64,000 nt of DNA from Cecembia calidifontis (lineage in GTDB: Bacteria > Bacteroidota > Bacteroidia > Cytophagales > Cyclobacteriaceae): NCBI RefSeq assembly GCF_004216715.1, contig NZ_SGXG01000001.1, forward strand, positions 2,960,501-3,024,500, written 5' to 3'. The position numbers were made by a program, and so were the translations under genes. Numbering within the stretch: the first letter of the stretch is position 1; each line of letters opens with the position of its first letter. Shown here piece by piece: positions 45,213 to 52,661 of the stretch. Below the pieces are notes generated by a model. It saw only the letters and a program-made list of their open reading frames with translations, ran no database searches and was not told the origin of the DNA.

Positions 45213-45375
45213 ACTGTTGAAGCCCGGTTTTTTTTTAGTTTTTCAAAAATGGGTGGAAAATCCTTTTTACATCAAACGGTTATTAAGATCATTTAACAGC
45301 TTACAAAACCCATTGATATAAAAATCAGTTTTAATTCTTAATTCATTGCCGTAGATTTCCCCAAATTGACAGATT

Positions 45376-47838
45376 ATGAGAAACCCAAAATGGTGGCTAT
45401 TTAGCTTTGTTTATTTTATTTCCATTTTATCCTTCGCCCAAACCACACCTTCATCTGTTATTTACCATGATTTATTGCGGTTTAAAGAGACCAAAAGGGT
45501 ACTTTATGTAGCAGCACACCCAGATGATGAAAATACCAGATTGATAGCCTATTTGGCCAATGCAGAGCATGCTGACGTAGCCTATTTGTCACTCACCAGG
45601 GGTGATGGGGGTCAGAACCTTATCGGAAAAGAGCTTGGCATTGAGTTGGGTTTGATCCGAACGCATGAACTTTTAAGGGCAAGGGAAACCGATGGGGGAA
45701 GGCAGTTTTTCAGCCGCGCCCTGGATTTTGGTTTTAGCAAAAATCCTGATGAAACCTTTAACAACTGGGACAGGGAAAAATTGCTTTCTGATGTGGTCTG
45801 GATTGTAAGGAATTTCCAGCCTGATATCATAATCAACCGTTTCAATACTATTCCGGGAACCACCCACGGGCATCATACCTCCTCTGCCATGTTGAGCGTG
45901 GAGGCCTTTACCAAGGCTGCCGATCCTAAAGTATTCCCTGAACAACTAACTGACACCCATACCTGGCAGGCCAAACGGATTTTCTGGAATGCCTATAGCT
46001 GGGGAGGACAATACGAGCCGGAAGAAGGTAAAGTGTATCACAGATTTTTGGTTGGGGAGTTCAATCCCTTATTGGGCACTACTTATTCGCAGATCGCAGC
46101 AGATAGCCGAACGATGCACAAGTCCCAGGGCTTTGGCTCCACTTCTCAGATAGGCCAAGGCAATGATTTTATAGAAATGATCCAAGGGGAGCCATTTAAA
46201 AGTTCTCCTTTTGAAGGCATTGAATCCCGCTGGAATCTGTTGAAAAACGGAGCAGCCATCAAGCAGGTGATAGACAAGGCCATCAATGAATTCAATTTTA
46301 TTGAGCCTGAAAAGAACGTTACAAACCTCTTGGAAATCAAAAAGCTTTTGGGGGCTGAAGGACTTTCAGATCGATGGTTTTTGGAAAAGAAGGCACATCT
46401 TGATCAGATGATACTCAATGTTTTGGGCGTCAAGTCTGAATTTGTCATCAGAAAGGAAATCGGGTATCCTGGTGAAAAAATCAATGTTGAAATGATTTTC
46501 AATAACCCCAGCGCATTCCCCCTTACGCTTCAGTCTTTTAAAAGTGATCTGTTTTCACATGAATTGGATGCCTCTGCATTGAATAATAGGCCTGTAGGCA
46601 AGACTTTCGATATTCAGATTCCCTTGGACTATCCTGTATCTCAGCCCTTCTGGCTACAGGAACCTAAAGAGAACAGCTTGTTTGGAATCAAAGACCGTAA
46701 AAAGATAGGCCCACCCATCAACGGATCTACCATTCAGGGAACTGTTCACTTATTGGCTGATGGGCAAGCCTTATCTTTTGTACTTCCATTAAAGTATAAA
46801 TACAATGATCAGGTTGACGGGGAAATCAACCAGCCCTTTACCTTGGTCCCTGAGGTCAATGTGAGCCTAGATAAATCCAACCTTTTTATTATTCCTGGAG
46901 CAGATGACTTACTTAAAGTGGAAGTAACTTTTAGGAATAATCTATTGGATGGAGAGATTGAGGTCAACGGTATTTTGCCAAACCAATATCAGATCATAGA
47001 TGCCTCGGTTGATGAGCGAAGAAAAAGAAAAGATTACTTTATCAAGTTTTTGGATTCTGATCAGGAAAAGAAAGAAGTGACAATTTCTTATTTGACCAAA
47101 GATGGAAGGGAGTTCCATCAGGATACGAAAAGGATCATCTACAAGCATATTCCCAACCTCACTTATTTTACCAATACCTCTATTAATTTGGTAAAAATGG
47201 ATATCAAAATCAGTGGCCAAACGGTGGGTTATATACCTGGGGCGGGAGATGACGTGCCCGAAGTATTGAGAAGCTTGGGATATCAGGTGAGTATTCTGGA
47301 TGATGCAGATATCAGAAAAAACAGGTTAAAGGACTTTGCTACAGTGATAGTAGGCATCAGAGCTTTTAACGTGAATCAGGCATTGGCTACACATGTGGAT
47401 GAATTGATGGAATATGTAAAGGATGGAGGGAATTTGATTGTCCAGTACAATACCTCTTCTCCCTTGTTGACCAGGGATTTAGGGCCTTACCCATTCAATA
47501 TTTCGAGGGATAGGGTAACGGTTGAGAACTCTCCTGTCAATGCAGATTTCTCACATCCAATTTTAAGACGTCCCAATAGGGTGACTGCTTCTGATTTTGA
47601 AGGCTGGGTTCAGGAAAGGGGCTTGTATTTTACTTCCAACTGGGATCCATTGTATTCTACACCATTAACCATGCAAGATCCGGGAGAATCTGCTACCCAA
47701 GGGGCTTTGTTACATGCCCGATATGGAAAAGGAACCTACACCTATTCCGGCATTTCGTGGTTCAGACAATTGCCTGCGGGTGTTCCAGGCGCCATCAAAA
47801 TTTTCGTCAATTTAATAGAGCAGGGCAGTGAAAGATAA
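45376..47838 (+). CDS. exported PIG-L (LmbE-like) deacetylase family protein
   Basis: An 820-residue exported protein (signal peptide ending SFAQ). The PIG-L domain has AHPDDE (47-52) with zinc-binding His48 and Asp51, and GTTHGHHTSSAM (about residues 163-174) supplying the third metal ligand. This superfamily deacetylates N-acetylated sugars in glycolipids and mycothiol precursors. The rest is a long beta-rich middle and a C-terminal glutamine-amidotransferase-like fold (GYIPGAGDDVPEVLRSLGYQVSILD ... YVKDGGNLIVQYN). It is followed by a membrane micro-ORF and an SSS symporter in overlapping frames, suggesting a sugar uptake and deacetylation unit. Confidence 0.82.
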   Translation: MRNPKWWLFSFVYFISILSFAQTTPSSVIYHDLLRFKETKRVLYVAAHPDDENTRLIAYLANAEHADVAYLSLTRGDGGQNLIGKELGIELGLIRTHELLRARETDGGRQFFSRALDFGFSKNPDETFNNWDREKLLSDVVWIVRNFQPDIIINRFNTIPGTTHGHHTSSAMLSVEAFTKAADPKVFPEQLTDTHTWQAKRIFWNAYSWGGQYEPEEGKVYHRFLVGEFNPLLGTTYSQIAADSRTMHKSQGFGSTSQIGQGNDFIEMIQGEPFKSSPFEGIESRWNLLKNGAAIKQVIDKAINEFNFIEPEKNVTNLLEIKKLLGAEGLSDRWFLEKKAHLDQMILNVLGVKSEFVIRKEIGYPGEKINVEMIFNNPSAFPLTLQSFKSDLFSHELDASALNNRPVGKTFDIQIPLDYPVSQPFWLQEPKENSLFGIKDRKKIGPPINGSTIQGTVHLLADGQALSFVLPLKYKYNDQVDGEINQPFTLVPEVNVSLDKSNLFIIPGADDLLKVEVTFRNNLLDGEIEVNGILPNQYQIIDASVDERRKRKDYFIKFLDSDQEKKEVTISYLTKDGREFHQDTKRIIYKHIPNLTYFTNTSINLVKMDIKISGQTVGYIPGAGDDVPEVLRSLGYQVSILDDADIRKNRLKDFATVIVGIRAFNVNQALATHVDELMEYVKDGGNLIVQYNTSSPLLTRDLGPYPFNISRDRVTVENSPVNADFSHPILRRPNRVTASDFEGWVQERGLYFTSNWDPLYSTPLTMQDPGESATQGALLHARYGKGTYTYSGISWFRQLPAGVPGAIKIFVNLIEQGSER

Positions 47839-47929
47839 CATCAAGTGGAGGAATTGGTACATTGCCCAGATGCTGGTTTTGGGAATATTGGTCTTGTTGT
47901 TTTACTGGCTTAAAATCAGTTTTTCATGA
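47828..47929 (+). CDS. 33-residue membrane peptide between deacetylase and symporter
   Basis: A GTG at 47828 opens 33 codons: MKDNIKWRNWYIAQ, then one membrane helix (MLVLGILVLLFYWL), then KISFS. It overlaps the end of the deacetylase gene by 11 bp, and its TGA overlaps the symporter ATG as ATGA (47926-47929), so it fills a gap that would otherwise be non-coding. Positive charge before the helix predicts the N-terminus in the cytoplasm. Several SSS transporters elsewhere need a small membrane partner encoded just upstream (for example the DUF485 and DUF997 types, which are larger). I do not recognise this sequence. The overlaps at both ends are the main evidence for it. Confidence 0.62.
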   Translation: MKDNIKWRNWYIAQMLVLGILVLLFYWLKISFS

Positions 47930-49635
47930 GTTTTATTGACTGGCTGGTCCTATTTGGTACCCTTTTGGCGATAGTGGGCATCGGCGTATATAGAACCTAT
48001 GGTATCCGGGATATGGATTCTTATATCCGTGGTACAGGGAATATGAACTGGTGGACCATTGGGCTTTCCATCATGGCTACGCAGGCTTCTGCTATCACAT
48101 TTCTGAGCACGCCTGGTCAGGCTTATGATGATGGTATGCGTTTTATTCAATTTTACTTTGGTTTGCCATTGGCCATGATTATTCTTTCGGCCACCTTTCT
48201 GCCCATTTATTACAAACTCAAGGTATATACCGCCTATGAATTTTTGGAAGAGCGTTTCGATCTCAAGACGAGGACGTTGGCTGCTTTTTTGTTTTTGATC
48301 CAAAGAGGTCTTGCTGCAGGAATTACCATTTATGCACCTGCCATTATCCTTTCCACCCTGTTGGGATGGAACCTTACCCTTACCAATGTATTTATTGGGG
48401 TTTTGGTTATTATTTACACGGTTTCGGGTGGAACACGTGCCGTCAGCATTACCCAAAAGCAGCAAATGGGGATCATGATGGGAGGGATGGTTTTAGCTGG
48501 AATTCTGGTAATACAGATGCTCCCGATTCAGTTCACAGAGGCCCTCCATGTAGCCGGCAAAATGGAAAAGCTTAATATTGTCAATTTTGAGCTTGACTTG
48601 GCGGATAGGTACAATTTCTGGTCCGGCATGACTGCAGCACTTTTTTTGTTCATGTCTTATTTCGGTACAGACCAGTCACAGGTACAGCGTTATCTTTCGG
48701 GAAGTTCCTTAACCCAAAGCCGCATGGGACTAATGATGAATGGGCTGCTGAAAGTCCCTATGCAGTTTATTATTCTGTTTATTGGGGTGATGGTTTTCGT
48801 TTTTTACCAGTATTTCCAACCCCCTATTATCTTCAATAAGGTACAGACTGAACAATTGGAAAATTCTGCCTTCAAGGAAGACTATTTGTTGTTACAGGAA
48901 GAGTTCAAACAAACTTTTCAGGAAAAAAACCAACAATTGGGGATCTTGTTGCAGGCGGTAGAAGCCAATGATGAAGAAACTATCCAATCTACAAAAGCAA
49001 GGATTAAAGAACACCAGGAATATCAAGAGAAAATCAGGACTGAGGTCAAGGAGCTTATTGTGAAAAATAATCCCGGGGCGGAAACAAGGGATACAGATTA
49101 TGTTTTCATGCGATTCGTGATGGATTACTTACCAAAAGGGGTTGTGGGTTTGTTGTTTGCGGTTATTTTCAGTGCGGCGATGTCTTCCACGGCTTCGGAA
49201 TTGAATGCTTTAGGTTCTACTACCACTATTGATGTCTATAAAAGGTCTATTGCCAAATCGGGTAATCAGTATCATTATCTTGTCTCCTCTAAGCTGTTTA
49301 CTGCATTTTGGGGGATTTTTGCCATACTTTTTGCCACCTATGCCAATTTGTTTGAAAACCTGATACAGGCAGTCAATCTGTTGGGATCTTTGTTCTATGG
49401 AACAATTCTTGGGATTTTTGTGGTAGGCTTTTATATGAAATGGGTAAAGGGAAATGCCGTATTTATTGCTGCATTTTTGGCTGAGGCCATTATCCTTCTC
49501 ATACATTATAACAATGGAGGCAGTCTTTTTGGCATTGACATCAACATTGGTTTTCTCTGGTATAATGCGATTGGGTGTCTTGCTGTGATGATTTTTGCAG
49601 CCTTGATACAGTTGTTGAAGAGGGATTGGAAGTAG
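47926..49635 (+). CDS. SSS-family sodium:solute symporter
   Basis: A 569-residue transporter with about 13-14 membrane helices. GTGNMNWWTIGLSIMATQASAITFLSTPGQAYDDG (about residues 36-70) contains the conserved unwound-helix sodium site, and FFGTDQSQVQRYLSG is the family hallmark. A hydrophilic, coiled-coil-prone insertion of about 95 residues (about 300-395, FKEDYLLLQEEFKQTFQEKNQQ and following) interrupts the core between helices and is characteristic of the Bacteroidota group. Sodium drives import; the neighbouring PIG-L gene suggests a sugar or amino-sugar derivative. The gene is translationally coupled to the upstream micro-ORF. Confidence 0.87.
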   Translation: MSFIDWLVLFGTLLAIVGIGVYRTYGIRDMDSYIRGTGNMNWWTIGLSIMATQASAITFLSTPGQAYDDGMRFIQFYFGLPLAMIILSATFLPIYYKLKVYTAYEFLEERFDLKTRTLAAFLFLIQRGLAAGITIYAPAIILSTLLGWNLTLTNVFIGVLVIIYTVSGGTRAVSITQKQQMGIMMGGMVLAGILVIQMLPIQFTEALHVAGKMEKLNIVNFELDLADRYNFWSGMTAALFLFMSYFGTDQSQVQRYLSGSSLTQSRMGLMMNGLLKVPMQFIILFIGVMVFVFYQYFQPPIIFNKVQTEQLENSAFKEDYLLLQEEFKQTFQEKNQQLGILLQAVEANDEETIQSTKARIKEHQEYQEKIRTEVKELIVKNNPGAETRDTDYVFMRFVMDYLPKGVVGLLFAVIFSAAMSSTASELNALGSTTTIDVYKRSIAKSGNQYHYLVSSKLFTAFWGIFAILFATYANLFENLIQAVNLLGSLFYGTILGIFVVGFYMKWVKGNAVFIAAFLAEAIILLIHYNNGGSLFGIDINIGFLWYNAIGCLAVMIFAALIQLLKRDWK

Positions 49636-49636
49636 T

Positions 49637-49762
49637 GCTCTTCGGGATTTGCAATCCCGAAGAGCGATAACAGGGATTTTTAATCCCGGGATTCTCAAAA
49701 GGTGGTGTATGCGGATTAAAAATCCGCTTTATCCGTTCCCGAAATTGCAAATTTCAGGAAGC
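49637..49762. repeat. REP unit 1, complete (four palindromes)
   Basis: The unit of about 126 bp starts one base after the symporter stop. It holds four palindromes, each with an ATT-three bases-AAT core: 49637-49665 (13-bp arms, GCTCTTCGGGATT), 49673-49687 (GGGATT TTT AATCCC), 49711-49727 (GCGGATT AAA AATCCGC) and 49738-49758 (CCCGAAATT GCA AATTTCAGG, one mismatch). It is about 95 percent identical to 50492-50617 (six differences by eye). Confidence 0.85.
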
Positions 49763-49765
49763 GCC

Positions 49766-49816
49766 GCTCTTCGGGATTTGTAATTCCGAAGAGCGATGAA
49801 GAGGATTTTTAATCCT
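49766..49816. repeat. REP unit 2, left half
   Basis: The first two palindromes of the unit recur here: 49766-49794 (GCTCTTCGGGATT, TGT, AATTCCGAAGAGC, one mismatch) and 49802-49816 (AGGATT TTT AATCCT). The last two palindromes are on the far side of the RAYT gene at 50435-50482. The RAYT gene therefore splits a unit. Confidence 0.8.
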
Positions 49817-49824
49817 AAAAAAAA

Positions 49825-50352
49825 TCAAATATCCTCCAAGTCAATCATACCTCTTCTAATTCCATAAAAATCCCCACAACTGCTGTAGATATATTCCTCT
49901 TCTTTTTCTACAATCCCTGCTCTTACTGGGTTTTGGTGGATATAATTGATTTTAGTCATCATAAAATTTTCTGAAAAAATTTCTTCTCCATGATAGCCGT
50001 TTTTCCAAAACCAGATTTTATCGTTCTTCTTTAATATCCACAACAACCATTTTTTCCGGCTTTCGTCTGGATTTTTTGAAATGGCATCATAAATTGCTTT
50101 TGAGGTAAATTTTTTTAAGTCTCTTATGATGTCTGAAAGGGGTACTTTTTCGGACGAAACAATCAAATGGCAATGATTACTCATGATGACCCATGCATAG
50201 ATTTTTAAGCCTTTGTTTTTTTGGCAGAATTTAAGACTATCAATTAAGATGTCCGCGTAACATTTTCTTGTGAACACATCCACCCATTGGCGGACTGTAA
50301 ATGTGATAAAATGAGGAGCAAATTGATCTTGAATTTGATATGAAAAGCCCAT
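49825..50352 (-). CDS. RAYT, REP-associated tyrosine transposase
   Basis: A 175-residue Y1-type single-strand transposase from the ATG at 50352 (an upstream in-frame ATG at 50370 adds six residues). The HUH motif is in MSNHCHLIVS (His66, His68 in the longer numbering), and the catalytic Tyr143 lies in INYIHQNPVRAGIV, the RAYT signature; FITFTVRQWVDVFTR near the start is also typical. RAYTs nick REP palindromes and are thought to mobilise them; they are related to IS200/IS605 TnpA but stay as single-copy domesticated genes. The gene is embedded in the middle unit of an array of REP-like palindromes, which are its probable substrate. Confidence 0.88.
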   Translation of the reverse strand: MGFSYQIQDQFAPHFITFTVRQWVDVFTRKCYADILIDSLKFCQKNKGLKIYAWVIMSNHCHLIVSSEKVPLSDIIRDLKKFTSKAIYDAISKNPDESRKKWLLWILKKNDKIWFWKNGYHGEEIFSENFMMTKINYIHQNPVRAGIVEKEEEYIYSSCGDFYGIRRGMIDLEDI

Positions 50353-50434
50353 AAATACTGATTTAAACAAAAATCGAGGCTTTTTAAAAAATCAACATCA
50401 GTTTAAACGGATAAGTAAACGGATAAATATTGTT

Positions 50435-50487
50435 GCGGATTATAAATTCGCTTTATCCATTCTCGAAATTGCAAATTTCGAGAAGCG
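50435..50487. repeat. REP unit 2, right half
   Basis: It holds the third and fourth palindromes of the unit: 50435-50451 (GCGGATT ATA AATTCGC) and 50462-50482 (CTCGAAATT GCA AATTTCGAG, perfect). Between this and the RAYT start (50371-50434) is AT-rich DNA with a short direct repeat AAACGGATAA. Confidence 0.8.
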
Positions 50488-50491
50488 GTGT

Positions 50492-50617
50492 GCTCTTCGG
50501 GAATTGCAATCCCGAAGAGCGATAACTTGGATTTTTAATCCCGGGATTCTCAAAAGGGGCTGTATGCGGATTAAAAATCCGCTTTATCCGTTCCCGAAAT
50601 TACAAATTTCAGGAAGC
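50492..50617. repeat. REP unit 3, complete (four palindromes)
   Basis: Same order as unit 1: 50492-50520 (13-bp arms, one mismatch), 50529-50541 (GGATT TTT AATCC), 50566-50582 (GCGGATT AAA AATCCGC) and 50593-50613. It ends four bases before the stop codon of the convergent M28 peptidase gene, so the array occupies the whole space between the two stops. Confidence 0.85.
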
Positions 50618-50620
50618 CTT

Positions 50621-51973
50621 TTATCTGGTAATCGGCTGAGGGAAAACTGCCATGCTTTCATGACCACCTCCTCCCACAGCCTGCACAGCAAAGAAGTAAT
50701 TGTCTTTGGAGTACGGGATGGTCAAGCTGGTTTCTTCTGTATAGAATTTCTTCTGCCACATCGAAGCATCTGTTTCCCGCATCAGGACATAATAACCTTT
50801 TGCTTTTCCTTTTTCAGGTGCTTCCCATCTCAAAGTTGAGGTATTGCTCAATCTTCTCACATCAATCCCAACATTGGTGGGTTCAGAGGGGGCTGAAGCC
50901 AAAGAAGCCAAGGAAGCAAGGTTGATGCCTGTTACTTTTCTCATATATTCATAATCTACGAACTCTGGTAAGTCCCCATACTGAATTCCATTTTCAAACC
51001 TTACATTTTCATGTTGATGGTAATAGTTCTCGTTCATTTCACACACCCTGACCGCAGTAAAACCCTGCTGGGCAAAAGGAGTATGGTCACCACCTCTTAG
51101 GAAGCGGTCATTTCTGTACAGTAATTTCACTTCCAACTGGTCGACATATCTTTCTCCAACTTCTTTCATGTATCTGGCCAACTGTCTGGATTTGCTATCA
51201 TTTTCGCCATTGGTATATCTTCTGATGGCAGCCATTCTTTCTGTTTCTGCTGCCGGAACACCTTCCGAGAAAATCCTGACGCGGGTATTGTCATTGATGT
51301 TGGTCTCAGAAGAATTGGAGTTGCCGATCATATCATTGTTCAGCATGGCCACCAGGTTCCAGTTTTCATTTTTTGCTTTCTCGGCCAAATAAGCAGCACC
51401 TTTCAATCCCTGTTCTTCACCGGAAACCACTACAAACAGGATGGTTGCAGGAAAGCTTCTTTTTGATATGATTCTGGTGAGTTCAATGATTGCTGCTACT
51501 CCCGAACCATCATCATTTGCGCCGGGAGCATCGATTTCTGTATTCATGACATCCAGGGCCCTACTATCTATGTGGGCAGAAATGATGAAAATCCTGTCAT
51601 CATTGGGATCAGTGCCTTTTAGGGTAGCCATTACATTGCCCATTTCGGCATCCTGGGGGATTCTTCTTCCGTCAGCCGGAACGGTGAAGGTATCAATAAA
51701 GGCGCTAAGTCTTCCCTGAGCCTGTGGTTCAAAAGACTTGAACAGGTCCAAAACATATTTTTGGGAAGCAACTATACCTTCATTTGGGCTATTTTTGCTC
51801 AAGGAGTGCCGTGTTCTAAAGCCAGCAAGGTCTCTGACATATTTTTCAAGGTTTTCTGCTGAGATTTCTTTGACCATTTGCTCAATTGCCGCGTCTCTAT
51901 GGATAATTTGCGTCTGTGCAAAGCTGAGGTTGGTCGAAACCAAAAGGGTGATCAGGATTAAAATTCTTTTCAT
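50621..51973 (-). CDS. exported M28 zinc aminopeptidase-like protein
   Basis: A 450-residue secreted peptidase from the ATG at 51973, chosen because MKRILILITLLVSTNLSFAQ is a good signal peptide (the frame is open for 17 more codons upstream). Zinc ligands and catalytic residues are in place: His134 (ISAHIDSR), Asp154 (GANDDGSG), Glu186/Glu187 (SGEEQG), Asp214 (NNDMIG) and a His in GGDHTPF. A fibronectin type III-like domain follows (about residues 360-445, STLRWEAPEKGKAKGYYVLMRE). There is no T9SS sorting domain, so it is probably periplasmic. It is convergent with the symporter and divergent from the DinB-like gene. Confidence 0.87.
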   Translation of the reverse strand: MKRILILITLLVSTNLSFAQTQIIHRDAAIEQMVKEISAENLEKYVRDLAGFRTRHSLSKNSPNEGIVASQKYVLDLFKSFEPQAQGRLSAFIDTFTVPADGRRIPQDAEMGNVMATLKGTDPNDDRIFIISAHIDSRALDVMNTEIDAPGANDDGSGVAAIIELTRIISKRSFPATILFVVVSGEEQGLKGAAYLAEKAKNENWNLVAMLNNDMIGNSNSSETNINDNTRVRIFSEGVPAAETERMAAIRRYTNGENDSKSRQLARYMKEVGERYVDQLEVKLLYRNDRFLRGGDHTPFAQQGFTAVRVCEMNENYYHQHENVRFENGIQYGDLPEFVDYEYMRKVTGINLASLASLASAPSEPTNVGIDVRRLSNTSTLRWEAPEKGKAKGYYVLMRETDASMWQKKFYTEETSLTIPYSKDNYFFAVQAVGGGGHESMAVFPQPITR

Positions 51974-52040
51974 TGTACCATTCATCTGTTTGAATGCTTT
52001 AAATTTACCTGTAGATACACCCATTTTAAATGTAAATTAC

Positions 52041-52559
52041 ATGAACGAATTATTGCTACCACAAACAGGTGAATACGGTGCCTATTATGAAAATTATATT
52101 TCCTGGGTTAAAGGAAAAGATATTCCTGAGGTATTGATCGCCCAAATTCAGGAGACCAGGAATATTTATGATCAATTGGGGGACAGAAAGAGTAATCTAT
52201 CTTATGCTGAAGGAAAATGGTCGGCAAAAGAAGTACTTGGGCATATGACGGATACAGACAGGGTCATGGCTTATCGGGCACTTTCCATTGCCAGGGGAGA
52301 AAAAGCCTCCTTGCCAGGCTATGATCAAGATGCTTATGTGATCAGCGGTAAATTCAATGAAGTCCCTTTGGGCAGATTGCTTGAAGAGTTTGAGCTTTCA
52401 CGTTTTGCTTTGGTTTCATTATTGAAAAATATCCCAGAAGAGTATTATGCCAATTTGGGAACAGCCAATAATACGACAGTTTCCGTCAGAGCGCTTTTTC
52501 ATATTATAGCCGGACATACCATCCACCATCTGAATGTGCTCAAGGAAAGATACCTTTGA
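52041..52559 (+). CDS. DinB-like four-helix protein
   Basis: A 172-residue DinB/YfiT-type protein from the ATG at 52041; the frame is open far upstream but that part runs antisense through the peptidase signal sequence. WSAKEVLGHMTDTDRVMAYRAL and FHIIAGHTIHHLNVLKERY supply the expected three metal-binding His residues (His of LGHMTD and the two of GHTIHH). These proteins bind a divalent metal and may act as thiol-dependent S-transferases; the specific reaction is unknown. It starts 67 bp from the divergent peptidase start, so the promoters must be in this short region. Confidence 0.83.
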   Translation: MNELLLPQTGEYGAYYENYISWVKGKDIPEVLIAQIQETRNIYDQLGDRKSNLSYAEGKWSAKEVLGHMTDTDRVMAYRALSIARGEKASLPGYDQDAYVISGKFNEVPLGRLLEEFELSRFALVSLLKNIPEEYYANLGTANNTTVSVRALFHIIAGHTIHHLNVLKERYL

Positions 52560-52618
52560 TTTTCAGTGAGATAAAAATCGTAATGAAAAATTAATCCCTT
52601 CAATTGGGCAAAAATTCG

Positions 52619-52626
52619 TAGTTTTG
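52619..52626 (+). promoter_or_regulatory. -7 box TAGTTTTG
   Basis: TAGTTTTG matches the consensus TAnnTTTG. It lies 35 bp before the ATG at 52662. No convincing -33 box is visible. Confidence 0.4.
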
Positions 52627-52661
52627 TCGAATTTATCTAATGGAAAATAATTTTATAAGCT

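Noticed and set aside
51738..52040. Upstream extension of the DinB-like frame by about 100 codons
   Set aside because: It runs antisense through the peptidase signal-peptide region; the ATG at 52041 starts the recognisable domain.
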